From: Paenibacillus xylanexedens
GTDB lineage: Bacteria; Bacillota; Bacilli; Paenibacillales; Paenibacillaceae
Assembly (NCBI RefSeq): GCF_007680605.1
Contig: NZ_VEIO01000006.1
Location: forward strand, 72,008-136,007
Reading direction: 5' to 3'
DNA: 64,000 nucleotides
Shown here: positions 42,549-51,386 of the stretch, piece by piece
Layout of the letters: every line of letters starts with the position of its first letter
Position numbering within the stretch: the stretch's first letter is position 1
Position numbers and translations under genes: made by a program
Notes under the pieces: model-generated
The model's input: the letters and a program-made list of their open reading frames with translations, nothing else
Database searches by the model: none
Told to the model about the DNA's origin: nothing

Positions 42549-43133
42549 TTGGCTAAAAAGGAAAGAGGGGACCTGAACACGTCATCGAATCAGATCACCC
42601 CGACCAGTAATAAAAATTTCGCAGGTATCATTATTACCATCTCCATTCTTGCTAACGTTATCATCTTGTTATTGTTTTTCGCACCATCGATCGGGTACAA
42701 AGGTGACGTCACGTTTGACATTACGGTGTTGCCACGTTTTAATGCCGTGTTTAACAGTTTTACCTTTATCTTTTTGCTGGCTGCGCTGATCGCGATTATC
42801 AAACGTAACGTCAAGCTGCATAAACGCTTTATTTTGGCGGCATTCTCAACCACGCTGCTGTTCCTGGTCACGTATCTGACGTTCCATTATCTGTCTCCGG
42901 AAACCTCCAAGTTTGGTGGCGAAGGCATCGTTCGTTCGATCTACTTCTTCATTTTGATCACACACAGCATTCTGGCTGCCCTGATTGTGCCGCTTGCGCT
43001 CTTTACGCTCGTCTGGGGCTGGACAAACCAGTTGCAGAAGCACCGTAAAATCGCACGCTGGACGATGCCGATCTGGTTGTATGTCAGCTCTACAGGCGTA
43101 GTCGTTTACTTGATGATGGCACCGTATTATTGA
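42549..43133 (+). CDS. DUF420 family membrane protein (CtaM-like)
   Basis: A 194-residue membrane protein of the DUF420 family, whose Bacillota members include CtaM, needed for mature haem-copper oxidase. Five spans are visible. Conserved His are in KLHKRFILAAF, LTFHYL and LITHSILAALIVPLAL, and the end has KHRKIARWTMPIWLYVS. The TTG at 42549 has AGGAGG eight bases upstream (42535-42540); the open frame back to 42459 has no ribosome site. It is divergent from the antiporter. No oxidase genes are near. Confidence 0.83.
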   Translation: MAKKERGDLNTSSNQITPTSNKNFAGIIITISILANVIILLLFFAPSIGYKGDVTFDITVLPRFNAVFNSFTFIFLLAALIAIIKRNVKLHKRFILAAFSTTLLFLVTYLTFHYLSPETSKFGGEGIVRSIYFFILITHSILAALIVPLALFTLVWGWTNQLQKHRKIARWTMPIWLYVSSTGVVVYLMMAPYY

Positions 43134-43287
43134 TTTCTTTACGTCATTAACCATTGGTATGATGAATATGGTTTTATCTGAGCGGAAATGGCGTTTTGAA
43201 TGGGTTATATTCACCAATGACGCATACGCCTAATGTATAATTTAGCTGGTTCTTCGGGTAATGTATCCAAGGAAGGAGGGGCACGTG

Positions 43288-44031
43288 ATGTACAGAATAG
43301 TGTTGATTCGCCATGGACAGAGCATGTGGAACGTGGAAAACCGGTTTACGGGCTGGACGGACGTGGATCTGACCGAGGATGGGTATGGTGAAGCGCGTAA
43401 GGCCGGAAAAATCCTGAAGGAGCAGGGGTTTGATTTTGACTGTGCCTACGCGTCGGTGCTGAAACGTTCCATTCGTACACTGGATATAGCGCTGGATGAG
43501 ATGGACTTGATGTGGATTCCGATTGAGAAGACGTGGAAGCTGAACGAGCGCCACTATGGTGCGCTGCAAGGGCTGAACAAGCAGCAAACGGCGATGAAAT
43601 ACGGGGAAGATCAGGTTCACGAATGGCGTCGTTCGATTAACGTTTCCCCGCCAGCACTCGATGAGAACGATGATCGATATGTGCAGGATCTGGACAAGTA
43701 CAAGCGCCTTGGCTGCACGATCCCGCGTACGGAGAATTTAATGGACACGTCCAAACGGGTGCTGGAGTACTGGGATGCAGAGATTAAACCGATGGTTTCT
43801 TCGGGAAAAAGGGTGCTGATCTCCGCGCATGGCAATACGCTCCGTTCACTTGTCATGCATCTGGACCAATTGTCCGAAGCAGACGTGATGGCGCTCAACA
43901 TCCCGACAGGCATTCCGCTGGTCTACGAGTTGAACGAAGAGCTACACCCGACCGGTCATTTTTATCTGACAGCCGATGGCTCGACCTACAAGCATGAAGA
44001 GATGAGCCGAGTAGCCCGACCATCCGACTAA
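43288..44031 (+). CDS. gpmA: 2,3-bisphosphoglycerate-dependent phosphoglycerate mutase
   Basis: A 247-residue histidine phosphatase-fold enzyme that converts 3- to 2-phosphoglycerate in glycolysis. The phospho-His is in LIRHGQSMWN; the other core residues are in NRFTGWTDVDL, LNERHYGALQG and ISAHGNTLRSL. The length matches family norms of about 250. The ATG at 43288 is about 11 bases after AAGGAGGG; a GTG directly before it is possible. It stands alone, followed by an inverted repeat and a terminator. Confidence 0.93.
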   Translation: MYRIVLIRHGQSMWNVENRFTGWTDVDLTEDGYGEARKAGKILKEQGFDFDCAYASVLKRSIRTLDIALDEMDLMWIPIEKTWKLNERHYGALQGLNKQQTAMKYGEDQVHEWRRSINVSPPALDENDDRYVQDLDKYKRLGCTIPRTENLMDTSKRVLEYWDAEIKPMVSSGKRVLISAHGNTLRSLVMHLDQLSEADVMALNIPTGIPLVYELNEELHPTGHFYLTADGSTYKHEEMSRVARPSD

Positions 44032-44070
44032 TGGCGAGGGGTTAGGTCAATAGCAACCCAATAAAACAAT

Positions 44071-44105
44071 GAATCCATATGATGCCTATAAGCTCATATG
44101 GATTC
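44071..44105. repeat. Perfect 12-bp inverted repeat after gpmA
   Basis: GAATCCATATGA (44071-44082) and TCATATGGATTC (44094-44105) are perfect complements with an 11-base loop. No T-run follows on the plus strand; the minus side has TTGTTTTATT. It may be a weak terminator or a protein site. Confidence 0.7.
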
Positions 44106-44163
44106 AAAACCAAGCCTTGTATCGCTCATGTAGACTCACGTTACGGAGCATAATAACCGAGCA

Positions 44164-44210
44164 AAAGATGATCACCGAACCATTCTTCATTTCGGTAATC
44201 ATCTTTTTTT
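44164..44210 (+). terminator. Intrinsic terminator, probably of gpmA
   Basis: AAAGATGAT, one mismatch, ACCGAA (44164-44179) pairs with TTCGGT and ATCATCTTT (44191-44206), then a T-run. The rest of the 44032-44357 gap has no gene. Confidence 0.75.
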
Positions 44211-44357
44211 GTACTGCCGAACCGTAATAGCCGGGTGTGCCAGTTGGAGAAACATTTTATTTTTTACAGGCAAGCTTGGATATCGTTTCGTTTGTGCTGG
44301 ATCGGGTAAAACTCAAACAAGACACGATGTACATGAATCCAGAAGGAGGAGAGCTAC

Positions 44358-44540
44358 ATGTCGAAACGTAAATTGCTTATGACGGCGATTGGAGCTGGCG
44401 TGACGTATCTGATGAGGAATAAACAGGCTAGGGACAAGGTGATCAGCACCGTATCCAATATGGTGAAAAAAAACGGATCATCTTCAGCCCGTACCGCTAG
44501 ACCGCGGGTAGAGGTTAGCAACCAAGATTGGAGAAACTAA
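44358..44540 (+). CDS. Small basic protein of unknown function
   Basis: A 60-residue protein, MSKRKLLMTAIGAGVTYLMR at the start: a short hydrophobic helix followed by a basic polar tail with RTARPRVEVSNQDW. It resembles the many YtxH- or DUF-type microproteins of Bacillota that sit at the membrane by one helix. GGAGGAG is placed well before the ATG. It is flanked by terminators, so it is its own unit. The function is unknown. Confidence 0.6.
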   Translation: MSKRKLLMTAIGAGVTYLMRNKQARDKVISTVSNMVKKNGSSSARTARPRVEVSNQDWRN

Positions 44541-44646
44541 GCAATACCTCGAATAACTTGAGTTACACAAAGTTAAACATATAAGTAGCTTGCATGTACG
44601 TACTTGCTACTTGCAAGCACATATGGTGATTGAGCACATCAAAGAG

Positions 44647-44672
44647 ACCTGGGACGATTGTTCCGGGTTTTT
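44647..44672 (+). terminator. Intrinsic terminator of the 44358 gene
   Basis: ACCTGGGAC (44647-44655) pairs with GTTCCGGGT (44660-44668), nine pairs with G-U, then TTTTT. Confidence 0.75.
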
Positions 44673-44777
44673 CTGATGTGTTGTCTAAGTATCACTGGAG
44701 ATCGCTTCCTATGCGATTTTTTCCATGAAGAATGATACAATGAATACTTGCAGAACGTATGGAGAGGAGATGCACTT

Positions 44778-45713
44778 ATGGAAAAAGGTCAAACGGGCAC
44801 TTCGATGAAAAAAAATCGTTTGGGCACATCTGAACTAATGGTAGGGGAGATCGGACTGGGCTGCATGTCGCTTGGAACGGAACTAAAACCTGCGGTGGAA
44901 CTGATTCACGAAGCACTGGATCTTGGGGTTAATCTGCTGGACACAGCTGATCTGTATGATGCCGGTCGGAACGAAGAGATCGTGGGACAAGCGATCAAAG
45001 GGCGCCGGGATCAAGTCATTCTGGCAACCAAAGTGGGGAACCGCCGTATTCCTGGCAAAGAGGGCTGGTCATGGGACCCGTCCAAAGCTTATATTAAACA
45101 GGCCGTGCATGAAAGCCTCAAACGACTGCAGACTGATTACATTGATCTGTATCAGCTTCATGGTGGCACGCTGGATGATCCAATCGCTGAGACCATTGAA
45201 GCGTTCGAAGAGTTGAAGAAGGAAGGACTTATCCGAGAGTACGGCATCTCTTCCATTCGTCCGAACGTGATTCGGGAGTATACAGAGAAATCATCCATTG
45301 TCAGCGTAATGAACCAATACAGTGTGCTTGATCGCCGTGCTGAAGAGGAAGTTTTACCTTTACTCGAGCAAAAAGAAATCAGTGTCATCGCTCGTGGTCC
45401 CGTTGCCAGTGGTGTACTGGCAGCATCCGGAACGGCAAAGGCGGATAAAGGATATTTGGACTACACGCCAGAGCAGCTGCATCACATTCGCCAAGGTCTG
45501 GCTGGAATGGTCACCGATGATCGCAGCATGGCACAGACAGCCATCCGTTATGCACTTGCGCACCCGGCGGTTGCAGCTGTCGTTCCAGGAGCCAGCTCCA
45601 GAACGCAATTGCTGCATAACATTGCTGCTGCTTCTTCGGCGCCGCTCACCACTGCCGAGATTCAGTTCATACGGGAGCATAGTCCTGCCAACCGTTATAC
45701 GCAGCATCGCTGA
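44778..45713 (+). CDS. Aldo/keto reductase family oxidoreductase
   Basis: A 311-residue barrel enzyme, distinct from the one at 192. Asp and Tyr lie in NLLDTADLYDAGRNEE, Lys in ILATKVGN, and His in LYQLHGGT; the NADP-binding end has VVPGASSRTQL. The closest pattern is the YqkF/YdhF-like or general-stress AKR group. GGAGAGGAG precedes the ATG at 44778; the in-frame TTG at 44748 is not needed. It is monocistronic, with a nested hairpin just after its stop. Confidence 0.88.
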   Translation: MEKGQTGTSMKKNRLGTSELMVGEIGLGCMSLGTELKPAVELIHEALDLGVNLLDTADLYDAGRNEEIVGQAIKGRRDQVILATKVGNRRIPGKEGWSWDPSKAYIKQAVHESLKRLQTDYIDLYQLHGGTLDDPIAETIEAFEELKKEGLIREYGISSIRPNVIREYTEKSSIVSVMNQYSVLDRRAEEEVLPLLEQKEISVIARGPVASGVLAASGTAKADKGYLDYTPEQLHHIRQGLAGMVTDDRSMAQTAIRYALAHPAVAAVVPGASSRTQLLHNIAAASSAPLTTAEIQFIREHSPANRYTQHR

Positions 45714-45720
45714 GGGGCGG

Positions 45721-45770
45721 GTTGCCTGTTTTCAAATGTAACTATTTGAAGTACAATAAAGACAGGCAAC
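45721..45770. other. Nested hairpin between the reductase and thioredoxin genes
   Basis: GTTGCCTGT (45721-45729) pairs with ACAGGCAAC (45762-45770), enclosing TTCAAAT (45731-45737) with ATTTGAA (45744-45750). There is no T-run on either side, so it is not a plain terminator. Confidence 0.55.
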
Positions 45771-45864
45771 AGATGCAGCAAGATGAGTAGCCTGAACCAT
45801 GAAGTGCACCAAACTCTACACAAAGTACAACCATTAACTAGAACGACATAAGGAGAGAAAAGAT

Positions 45865-46191
45865 ATGGAAAGAATTCAAAGTGAACAGCAATACCGCGAC
45901 CTGATTAACTCCGACGGTTTAACGGTCATTAAATTTGATACAACCTGGTGCCCGGACTGCAAAAACCTGGACCGATTCATCGGTGACGTTATTGACCAGC
46001 ATACCGACAAAACCTTCTATGCGCTGGATGCAGAAGAATTCCAGCCGTTTGCGGAAGAGAATGGCGTACGTGGCATTCCGAGCCTGCTGGTGTTCCAGAA
46101 CGGTAAAAAGCTTGCACATCTTCACAGTAAATGGGCCAAAACCCCTGCCCAAATCTCCGAGTATCTGCAGACTCTTGAATCCAAAGTGTAA
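45865..46191 (+). CDS. Thioredoxin-fold protein with WCPDC active site
   Basis: A 108-residue thioredoxin-like protein. The active site is WCPDCKNLD rather than WCGPC, the cis-Pro lies in RGIPSLLVF, and EEN precedes it as in thioredoxins. The C-P-D-C variant occurs in a Bacillota group of thioredoxin-like proteins of unsettled role, possibly thiol reductases. AAGGAGAG precedes the ATG. A bidirectional terminator follows, shared with the convergent EamA gene. Confidence 0.88.
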   Translation: MERIQSEQQYRDLINSDGLTVIKFDTTWCPDCKNLDRFIGDVIDQHTDKTFYALDAEEFQPFAEENGVRGIPSLLVFQNGKKLAHLHSKWAKTPAQISEYLQTLESKV

Positions 46192-46204
46192 GCTGATGCT
46201 TAGC

Positions 46205-46244
46205 AAACCCCTGCTTGTCTTATGACAAAGCAGGGGTTTTTTTG
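46205..46244. terminator. Bidirectional intrinsic terminator
   Basis: AAACCCCTGCT plus TGTC (46205-46219) pairs with GACA plus AAGCAGGGGTTT (46224-46239), with one bulge, then TTTTT. It serves both the thioredoxin and EamA genes. Confidence 0.9.
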
Positions 46245-46266
46245 AATTGTGATCGCTTCGTTGGCG

Positions 46267-47157
46267 TTACAGTTTAACAAGTTTACTTCTTGTTGACTTG
46301 AGATTGACAAGCAGAATGCTCGCAATAATCATGACCAGTCCGGCAATCAGGTTGAAGGTGATCGACTCTCCAAGAAACAGCACGCTGCACAGCAGAGCAA
46401 TTAACGGAATCAGAAAGGTGAAGGAGCCCACCTTGCTGGCTTCCCCGGAACTGACAAGTTTGAAGAACGCAAGCCATCCGAGAGCAATGACAAATACAGA
46501 GATGAACAGCATATCCAGCACAAAAGGCAACACCCATTGTATGGCATTCCAGTTCTCTGTTGCCGTTCCTGTTAATGTCAGAATCACCCCGCCAATAAGA
46601 ATCGGAATGGCTGTCATCCAGATTCCGTCCACTTTGGCTGAAGTTTTCTTCATATAGATCGTGCCAGCAGTCCAACTGATGGCACTGAACAATCCCAGCA
46701 TGACACCTTCCGGGGACACTTTCCCAGTCATGCCACCGATGCTGATCGTTGCTACGCCAGCAAAGCCGAGCACGAGTCCTATTATTTTCATGGCATACAT
46801 CGTCTCACCCAGCCACAGCCATGCCCCAATGCCCAGCAGGACAGGCTGCAGGAACACGATGGAAGAGAACAGTCCTGCGGGCACTTCGGTCAGACCGACC
46901 GTCTGGAAGCCGTAGAAGAAAGTGATGTTAAGTACGGCAGATATGGCGTAAATATACCATGTTTTACGAAACTGAATTGTTTTGTACCGAGGAAATGCGT
47001 AAATGCTAAGAACCAGTCCAGCAATCAGCAGGCGCATTCCGGCAAACAGAAGGGGTGGTGTATAGTTTAATGCGTATTTGGTCAGTGGCCAGTTGATTCC
47101 CCACATGAGAACCAGAAAAGCCAAGATGTAGCCTGCTTTTGAACGTGATAAAGCCAT
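46267..47157 (-). CDS. DMT family transporter (EamA type)
   Basis: A 296-residue membrane protein with ten spans in two EamA repeats, typical of drug/metabolite exporters. It opens with GYILAFLVLMWGINWPLTKYAL, and the second repeat begins near residue 150 with VMLGLFSAISWTAGTIYMKK. Substrates of the family include amino acids, nucleotides and cofactors. It diverges from a LysR regulator across about 200 bases, the usual arrangement for a regulator and its target. ATG 47157 follows AAGGAGAG. Confidence 0.87.
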   Translation of the reverse strand: MALSRSKAGYILAFLVLMWGINWPLTKYALNYTPPLLFAGMRLLIAGLVLSIYAFPRYKTIQFRKTWYIYAISAVLNITFFYGFQTVGLTEVPAGLFSSIVFLQPVLLGIGAWLWLGETMYAMKIIGLVLGFAGVATISIGGMTGKVSPEGVMLGLFSAISWTAGTIYMKKTSAKVDGIWMTAIPILIGGVILTLTGTATENWNAIQWVLPFVLDMLFISVFVIALGWLAFFKLVSSGEASKVGSFTFLIPLIALLCSVLFLGESITFNLIAGLVMIIASILLVNLKSTRSKLVKL

Positions 47158-47360
47158 AGATTATCTCTCCTTCAAGTTATATGCGAAAGTCTGTTGAACG
47201 GCAAAGGCCAGTACAGTTAGTTTTTCATCTGAATCAACCCATTCGAATGTTCTTTGGCCATTGTATTTACCAGTCGTTGATCGTCCGTGTTCACCATGAT
47301 ACAATAACAAACGTAATAATTGAAATGCATGTTATTTATGAGGAGCATACCAGAACTGTT

Positions 47361-48251
47361 ATGAACAATTCACAATTACAGTTATTTATTAAAATAGCCG
47401 AGACGAGAAGTTTCACACGAGCCGGCCAAGAGATGAATATGACGCAGCCTGCGGTGAGCCGTGCCATCTCCGCACTGGAGAGCGAACTGGATGTTTCGCT
47501 CATCATTCGAGACCGACGTAACGGTATTATGCTGACCGATGTAGGGCAACGAATACTAGTCATTTTCCGCAGAATTTTACAGCAGTATGATAAGGTACAA
47601 CAAGTAGTTGCTGCGGAGAAAGGGCTGGAGATTGGAACCATTCGCATCGGTTCTTTTCCGATGTCCTCGGCTCATCTATTGCCTCGAATTATTCGATCTA
47701 TCCGTGATCGTTATCCGCAGATCGAATTCGAGCTGCACGAAGGCAATATTGTGGAGATTCAGCAGTGGTTGCATTCGCGTGTTGTTGATGTGGCTTTAAT
47801 GATTGCAACGGAGCAGGAGGCGGTAGAACTAAACTATGAGACAATGCCGCTGTACAACGAAGAAATGCTTGCGGTATTCCGTGAGGACGAGACGTTTGCT
47901 GATCAGGACATACTGGATGTGAAACGGCTGAGCGGGCAGTCAATGATTATCTGTAACGGTGGTTATGAGATGCCTATTGTAGATCTGTTTGCCCGTGCGG
48001 AAGCAGAGCTTAGCATCGGCTTTATTGTTCATAATGTCAATACGTGTCTAAACATGATCGAACAAGGATTGGGAACGGCCATATTACCTGCCATTTCGTT
48101 ATCATGGCTTCCACCTGGTGTCAGAGCTCTGCCAACGGAGCCGAAAGCCTATCGACCCGTTCAGCTTGCTGTACCTTCCTTTACGGAGGCTTCTCCAGCT
48201 TCGCGCTTGTTTGTGGAAACGGCATTACAATTGTTCGGACAGCAGCAGTAA
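47361..48251 (+). CDS. LysR family transcriptional regulator
   Basis: A 296-residue regulator: an N-terminal winged helix (LQLFIKIAETRSFTRAG, MTQPAVSRAISALE), a linker helix and a periplasmic-binding-like effector domain from about residue 90. It is related to CysL/YwfK-type regulators by general form. The frame is open to 47181, but the ATG at 47361 gives the standard length; the GAGGAG at 47340 is rather far upstream. The divergent EamA transporter is the likely target. Confidence 0.87.
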   Translation: MNNSQLQLFIKIAETRSFTRAGQEMNMTQPAVSRAISALESELDVSLIIRDRRNGIMLTDVGQRILVIFRRILQQYDKVQQVVAAEKGLEIGTIRIGSFPMSSAHLLPRIIRSIRDRYPQIEFELHEGNIVEIQQWLHSRVVDVALMIATEQEAVELNYETMPLYNEEMLAVFREDETFADQDILDVKRLSGQSMIICNGGYEMPIVDLFARAEAELSIGFIVHNVNTCLNMIEQGLGTAILPAISLSWLPPGVRALPTEPKAYRPVQLAVPSFTEASPASRLFVETALQLFGQQQ

Positions 48252-48330
48252 AAATCTTGTTTAGAATTTGTTCAGTATCGTTCGCTATACTTAATAGAAC
48301 AAACTGAATATTGGAGTGAACAAGAGCCAC

Positions 48331-48513
48331 ATGAGCAGAGAGATTATAGATGAGATGCACCAATTAAGCCACAATGACGACCGCCGATATCACTTGTTGA
48401 TGATGGGGGTTAAACAAATGTTACATGAACAGAAGCTGAACCGATATCGCTGGCTGGGGAGACTTAAGGAGCGGAGAAGACAACGAAGCATTCAGGCAGA
48501 CCGCTGGGAGTAA
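48331..48513 (+). CDS. Small basic protein of unknown function
   Basis: A 60-residue, helical, Arg- and His-rich protein (REIIDEMHQLSHNDDRRYHL, then LKERRRQRSI). The ATG at 48331 or the GTG at 48316 could start it; GGAG at 48313-48316 is not ideally placed for either. It follows the LysR gene on the same strand by 79 bases and ends before a bidirectional terminator. I do not recognise it. A gene is likely but not certain. Confidence 0.5.
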   Translation: MSREIIDEMHQLSHNDDRRYHLLMMGVKQMLHEQKLNRYRWLGRLKERRRQRSIQADRWE

Positions 48514-48575
48514 CGATCTAACTTCCTGAACATGCCATAGAAATACGATGGTATATTTACATATGAAGTGATAGC

Positions 48576-48623
48576 AAAATGGCGGCCCTACTTCCGTGAG
48601 GAAGACAGGGCCGCCATTTTTGT
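48576..48623. terminator. Bidirectional intrinsic terminator
   Basis: AAAATGGCGGCCCT (48576-48589) pairs with AGGGCCGCCATTTT (48607-48620), with an inner CTTCC-GTGA-GGAAG hairpin, and T-runs on both outer sides. It lies between the small gene and uppP. Confidence 0.92.
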
Positions 48624-48683
48624 TAAAGCAAAACGATCTGTTTGATGTTTGATATGAATTGAACGGTGTTTACACAGATTCCA

Positions 48684-49496
48684 TTACATCATCAGGATCA
48701 CAAAGAATACAGCTGCCAGTACAAAGCGGTACACAGCGAAGACGGTCAGGCTCAATCTTTTCAAAATAGACAGGAATGTCTTGATCGCCAGCATGGCAAC
48801 GATGAACGCGGCGATAAATCCGATCGCAAAGATCAGAAAATCATCGCTGTTCAGATGATCGATGCTTTTGTACATATCATATCCCGTGGCACCAATCATA
48901 ATTGGAACGGACACGAGGAAGGTGAACTCTGCCGCAGCTACCCGGCTGATTCCGGCAAACAAGCCGCCCGAGATCGTGGAGCCGGAACGGGAGAAGCCCG
49001 GCCACAACGCCAAAATCTGAAACATACCCACAGCAAACGCTTGTTTGTAGGTAATATCGTCAACGTCATGTGTGGTAATGCGTGAGCTCTTATGGCTCCA
49101 GCGTTCAGCTACGATCATCAATATACCACCGATCACAAGGCTGTACAGTACGGTTTGCGGACCAAACAAGTGAGCCTTGATCCAGTCCCGGAACACGAGT
49201 CCGATGACAACGGCAGGAACCATCGCCAGAATGATATGTCCCAGATTGAGGCGGCGGGAATACGGCCTTTTGCCTCCAGTAAAGCGAAACATATCAATGA
49301 ATTTGTTCCAGTACAGTACGACAACAGCCAGTACAGCACCAAGCTGGACAACCACCTCAAACGTTTTGACTGACTCGTTGTCCTCTGATAGACCCAGCAA
49401 ATGAGCTGTCAGAATCATGTGTCCGGTAGAGGACACGGGCAAAAACTCAGTCAAACCTTCGATGATGCCCATAATAATGGATGATATAAAGTCCAA
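48684..49496 (-). CDS. uppP: Undecaprenyl-diphosphatase
   Basis: A 270-residue membrane phosphatase that recycles undecaprenyl pyrophosphate for wall synthesis and confers bacitracin tolerance. The motifs are EGLTEFLPVSSTGHMIL at the N-terminus and PGFSRSGSTISGG near residue 165. About eight spans. The TTG at 49496 has AAGGAGGA eight bases before it; the open frame to 49571 lacks a ribosome site and carries a non-membrane sequence. The nearest bacitracin-type ABC pump in the window lies at 32.3-33.9 kb. Confidence 0.92.
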   Translation of the reverse strand: MDFISSIIMGIIEGLTEFLPVSSTGHMILTAHLLGLSEDNESVKTFEVVVQLGAVLAVVVLYWNKFIDMFRFTGGKRPYSRRLNLGHIILAMVPAVVIGLVFRDWIKAHLFGPQTVLYSLVIGGILMIVAERWSHKSSRITTHDVDDITYKQAFAVGMFQILALWPGFSRSGSTISGGLFAGISRVAAAEFTFLVSVPIMIGATGYDMYKSIDHLNSDDFLIFAIGFIAAFIVAMLAIKTFLSILKRLSLTVFAVYRFVLAAVFFVILMM

Positions 49497-49644
49497 TTCT
49501 CTTCCTCCTTGAGATGCAGATGACAGCCATAAGGCTTGTCCTGCTATAACGATGTCTGTCCTTTCGAACAAGACTATCCTCTATTATGCTCAGAATTGCC
49601 TCCCACTTCAACTCTATGCTTGTAACCCGTTGTTTAAAACTATA

Positions 49645-49673
49645 TTGACAAAAACCTAGTTATCCCATAGGAT
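49645..49673 (+). promoter_or_regulatory. Sigma-A-type promoter of the TetR gene
   Basis: TTGACA (49645-49650), a 17-base spacer, and TAGGAT (49668-49673). Just downstream, ACTGACTGACTGATCAATC contains three tandem ACTG units, a likely autoregulatory operator. Confidence 0.75.
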
Positions 49674-49715
49674 ATATATTAACTGACTGACTGATCAATC
49701 GGGAGGGTAAAAAGC

Positions 49716-50348
49716 ATGGCCAAAGTCAACGGTTTGGGACCCGGAGAAGAACGAAGGGACCAAATTATTCGTATAGCGATGGAACGATTCGCAACTCAAG
49801 GGTATCATCAGACGAAAATCTCTGATATTGTTCGCGAAGCTGGAGTCGCTCAGGGAACCTTTTACTGGCACTTCAAGAGCAAGGAAGCCATTGCTTCCGA
49901 GATTTTGTTAACGGGCAGAGAACAATTGCTTGAAGCAATCGGGCAAGGGTACCGGAAGGATGCCGGGTCGGTTGAAGATATGGTGAAGGCCTCGGAGAAG
50001 CTGTTTACCAACTTGTTCACCTTTGCAGCGCAGAACCGATATTTCATGGAGTTGTTGCTTAAGGGGATCGTGACCGAAGAATCCGTCCAGAGGCTAGTTG
50101 AAGAGACTCGCAATGCGGTGGAGACAGCATTCCGTCACAATATGGAGCGTGCCATCGAACTGGGGATGCTGCCAGCAGATATGAATGTACCCTTACGCGC
50201 GGCATTGCTTGTAAGCATGATCGAGGGCATGATCTCGCGCTGGTTGTTCGGCTCAGAGGAGCTACACGGCCGTTTCGCGGAGATGAGCGCTACTGAATTG
50301 GCAACTGAAGCGGCGAGTTTTGAGTTTTACGGCCTGCTCGGTACATAA
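49716..50348 (+). CDS. TetR/AcrR family transcriptional regulator
   Basis: A 210-residue regulator with the TetR N-terminal helix-turn-helix (AMERFATQGYHQTKISDIV, then AGVAQGTFYWHFKSKEAI) and a helical ligand domain. The C-terminal part resembles the type that precedes drug or fatty-acid genes. GGGAGGG precedes the ATG. The neighbouring gene on the same strand is an amino acid ABC importer, which is an unusual target; uppP is divergent. The target is unknown. Confidence 0.88.
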   Translation: MAKVNGLGPGEERRDQIIRIAMERFATQGYHQTKISDIVREAGVAQGTFYWHFKSKEAIASEILLTGREQLLEAIGQGYRKDAGSVEDMVKASEKLFTNLFTFAAQNRYFMELLLKGIVTEESVQRLVEETRNAVETAFRHNMERAIELGMLPADMNVPLRAALLVSMIEGMISRWLFGSEELHGRFAEMSATELATEAASFEFYGLLGT

Positions 50349-50494
50349 TGTCGGCAGGGCCTGGGGCTTTATTTTTCAGGCAAAAGAGGCAGCAAGGCTT
50401 CACATTTAACACACTTCTTCACATGATTAAGCCAGTCACAGGGAATAATGGAATCACCAAGAGAACATAAGATGAATGAGAGGAAGTTAACGTC

Positions 50495-51355
50495 ATGAAC
50501 AACACATATGGAACTAAAATTCGCAAAGGGTGGTCACTCACCGCAATTCTGCTCATGGTTGTGCTTGTACTAAGTGCGTGCGGCAGCAAACCAGCGGCGG
50601 AGAATGGCAATACAAACAATGCAGCACAGTCTGGCGGCAACGAACTGGAGCAGATCAAATCAGCAGGTGTCATGAAGGTCGGCATGATGGGTACGTATCG
50701 TCCATACAACTTCTTGAATGACAAGAAAGAAATGGACGGATTTGATGCGGATATCGCACGTGAAGTAGCGAAGCGTCTTGGCGTTAAGGTTGAGTTTGTA
50801 TCTCAGGAGTTCTCCGGTCTGACACCAAGTTTGCAGGCGAAAAAGCTGGATGCGATTATCAGCCAAATGACGATTACGGACGATCGTAAAAAAGTGCTGG
50901 ATTTCAGTGATCCGTATATCACCAACCAGGTCAAAATTATTGTTAAAGAAGACAACAACGATATTACGAAACTGGAAGATTTCAAAGGCAAAACGATTGG
51001 TGTAGGTTTGGGCACAAACGATGAAACATACCTGCGGAACGAAGTGCTGCCAAAAGTCGGAGATTTTACAATTAAAACATATGATGATGTTATCTCGTCT
51101 CTGAAAGACCTGAACGCAGGACGGATTGATGCCACGATCAACAACCTGTATGCTTTGAAGCCCATCGTAGATGCAAATGGATTCAAAATTAAAGCTGTAG
51201 GCGAAGCAATCAAGAGCGACCAGGCAGGTATTGCGGTACGTAAGGACAACCCTGAGCTTGTAGCAGCACTGAACGATGCACTGAAAGGCATGAAGGATGA
51301 CGGAACGTACAATACCATTTTCAAAAAATGGTTCGGTGAAGAGCCTGCGCAATAA
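50495..51355 (+). CDS. Amino acid ABC importer, substrate-binding lipoprotein
   Basis: A 286-residue lipoprotein: lipobox LSACGSKP near residue 28, then a polar linker and a type II binding-protein domain (VMKVGMMGTYRPYNFLND, MDGFDADIAREVAKRLGVK, FSGLTPSLQAKKLDAI, MTITDDRKKVLDFSDPY). This is the polar amino acid (family 3) group, which includes cystine- and glutamine-binding proteins. The Arg-poor pocket cannot be assigned with certainty. AGAGGAAG is eight bases before the ATG. Permease and ATPase follow. Confidence 0.9.
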   Translation: MNNTYGTKIRKGWSLTAILLMVVLVLSACGSKPAAENGNTNNAAQSGGNELEQIKSAGVMKVGMMGTYRPYNFLNDKKEMDGFDADIAREVAKRLGVKVEFVSQEFSGLTPSLQAKKLDAIISQMTITDDRKKVLDFSDPYITNQVKIIVKEDNNDITKLEDFKGKTIGVGLGTNDETYLRNEVLPKVGDFTIKTYDDVISSLKDLNAGRIDATINNLYALKPIVDANGFKIKAVGEAIKSDQAGIAVRKDNPELVAALNDALKGMKDDGTYNTIFKKWFGEEPAQ

Positions 51356-51386
51356 TGGACCGGCAAGGCGAAGGGAAGTTTGATCC

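Noticed and set aside
49497..49571. ATG-started longer form of uppP
   Set aside because: The added 25 residues include polar sequence before the first span, and the ribosome site AAGGAGGA lies inside the extension, pointing to the TTG.
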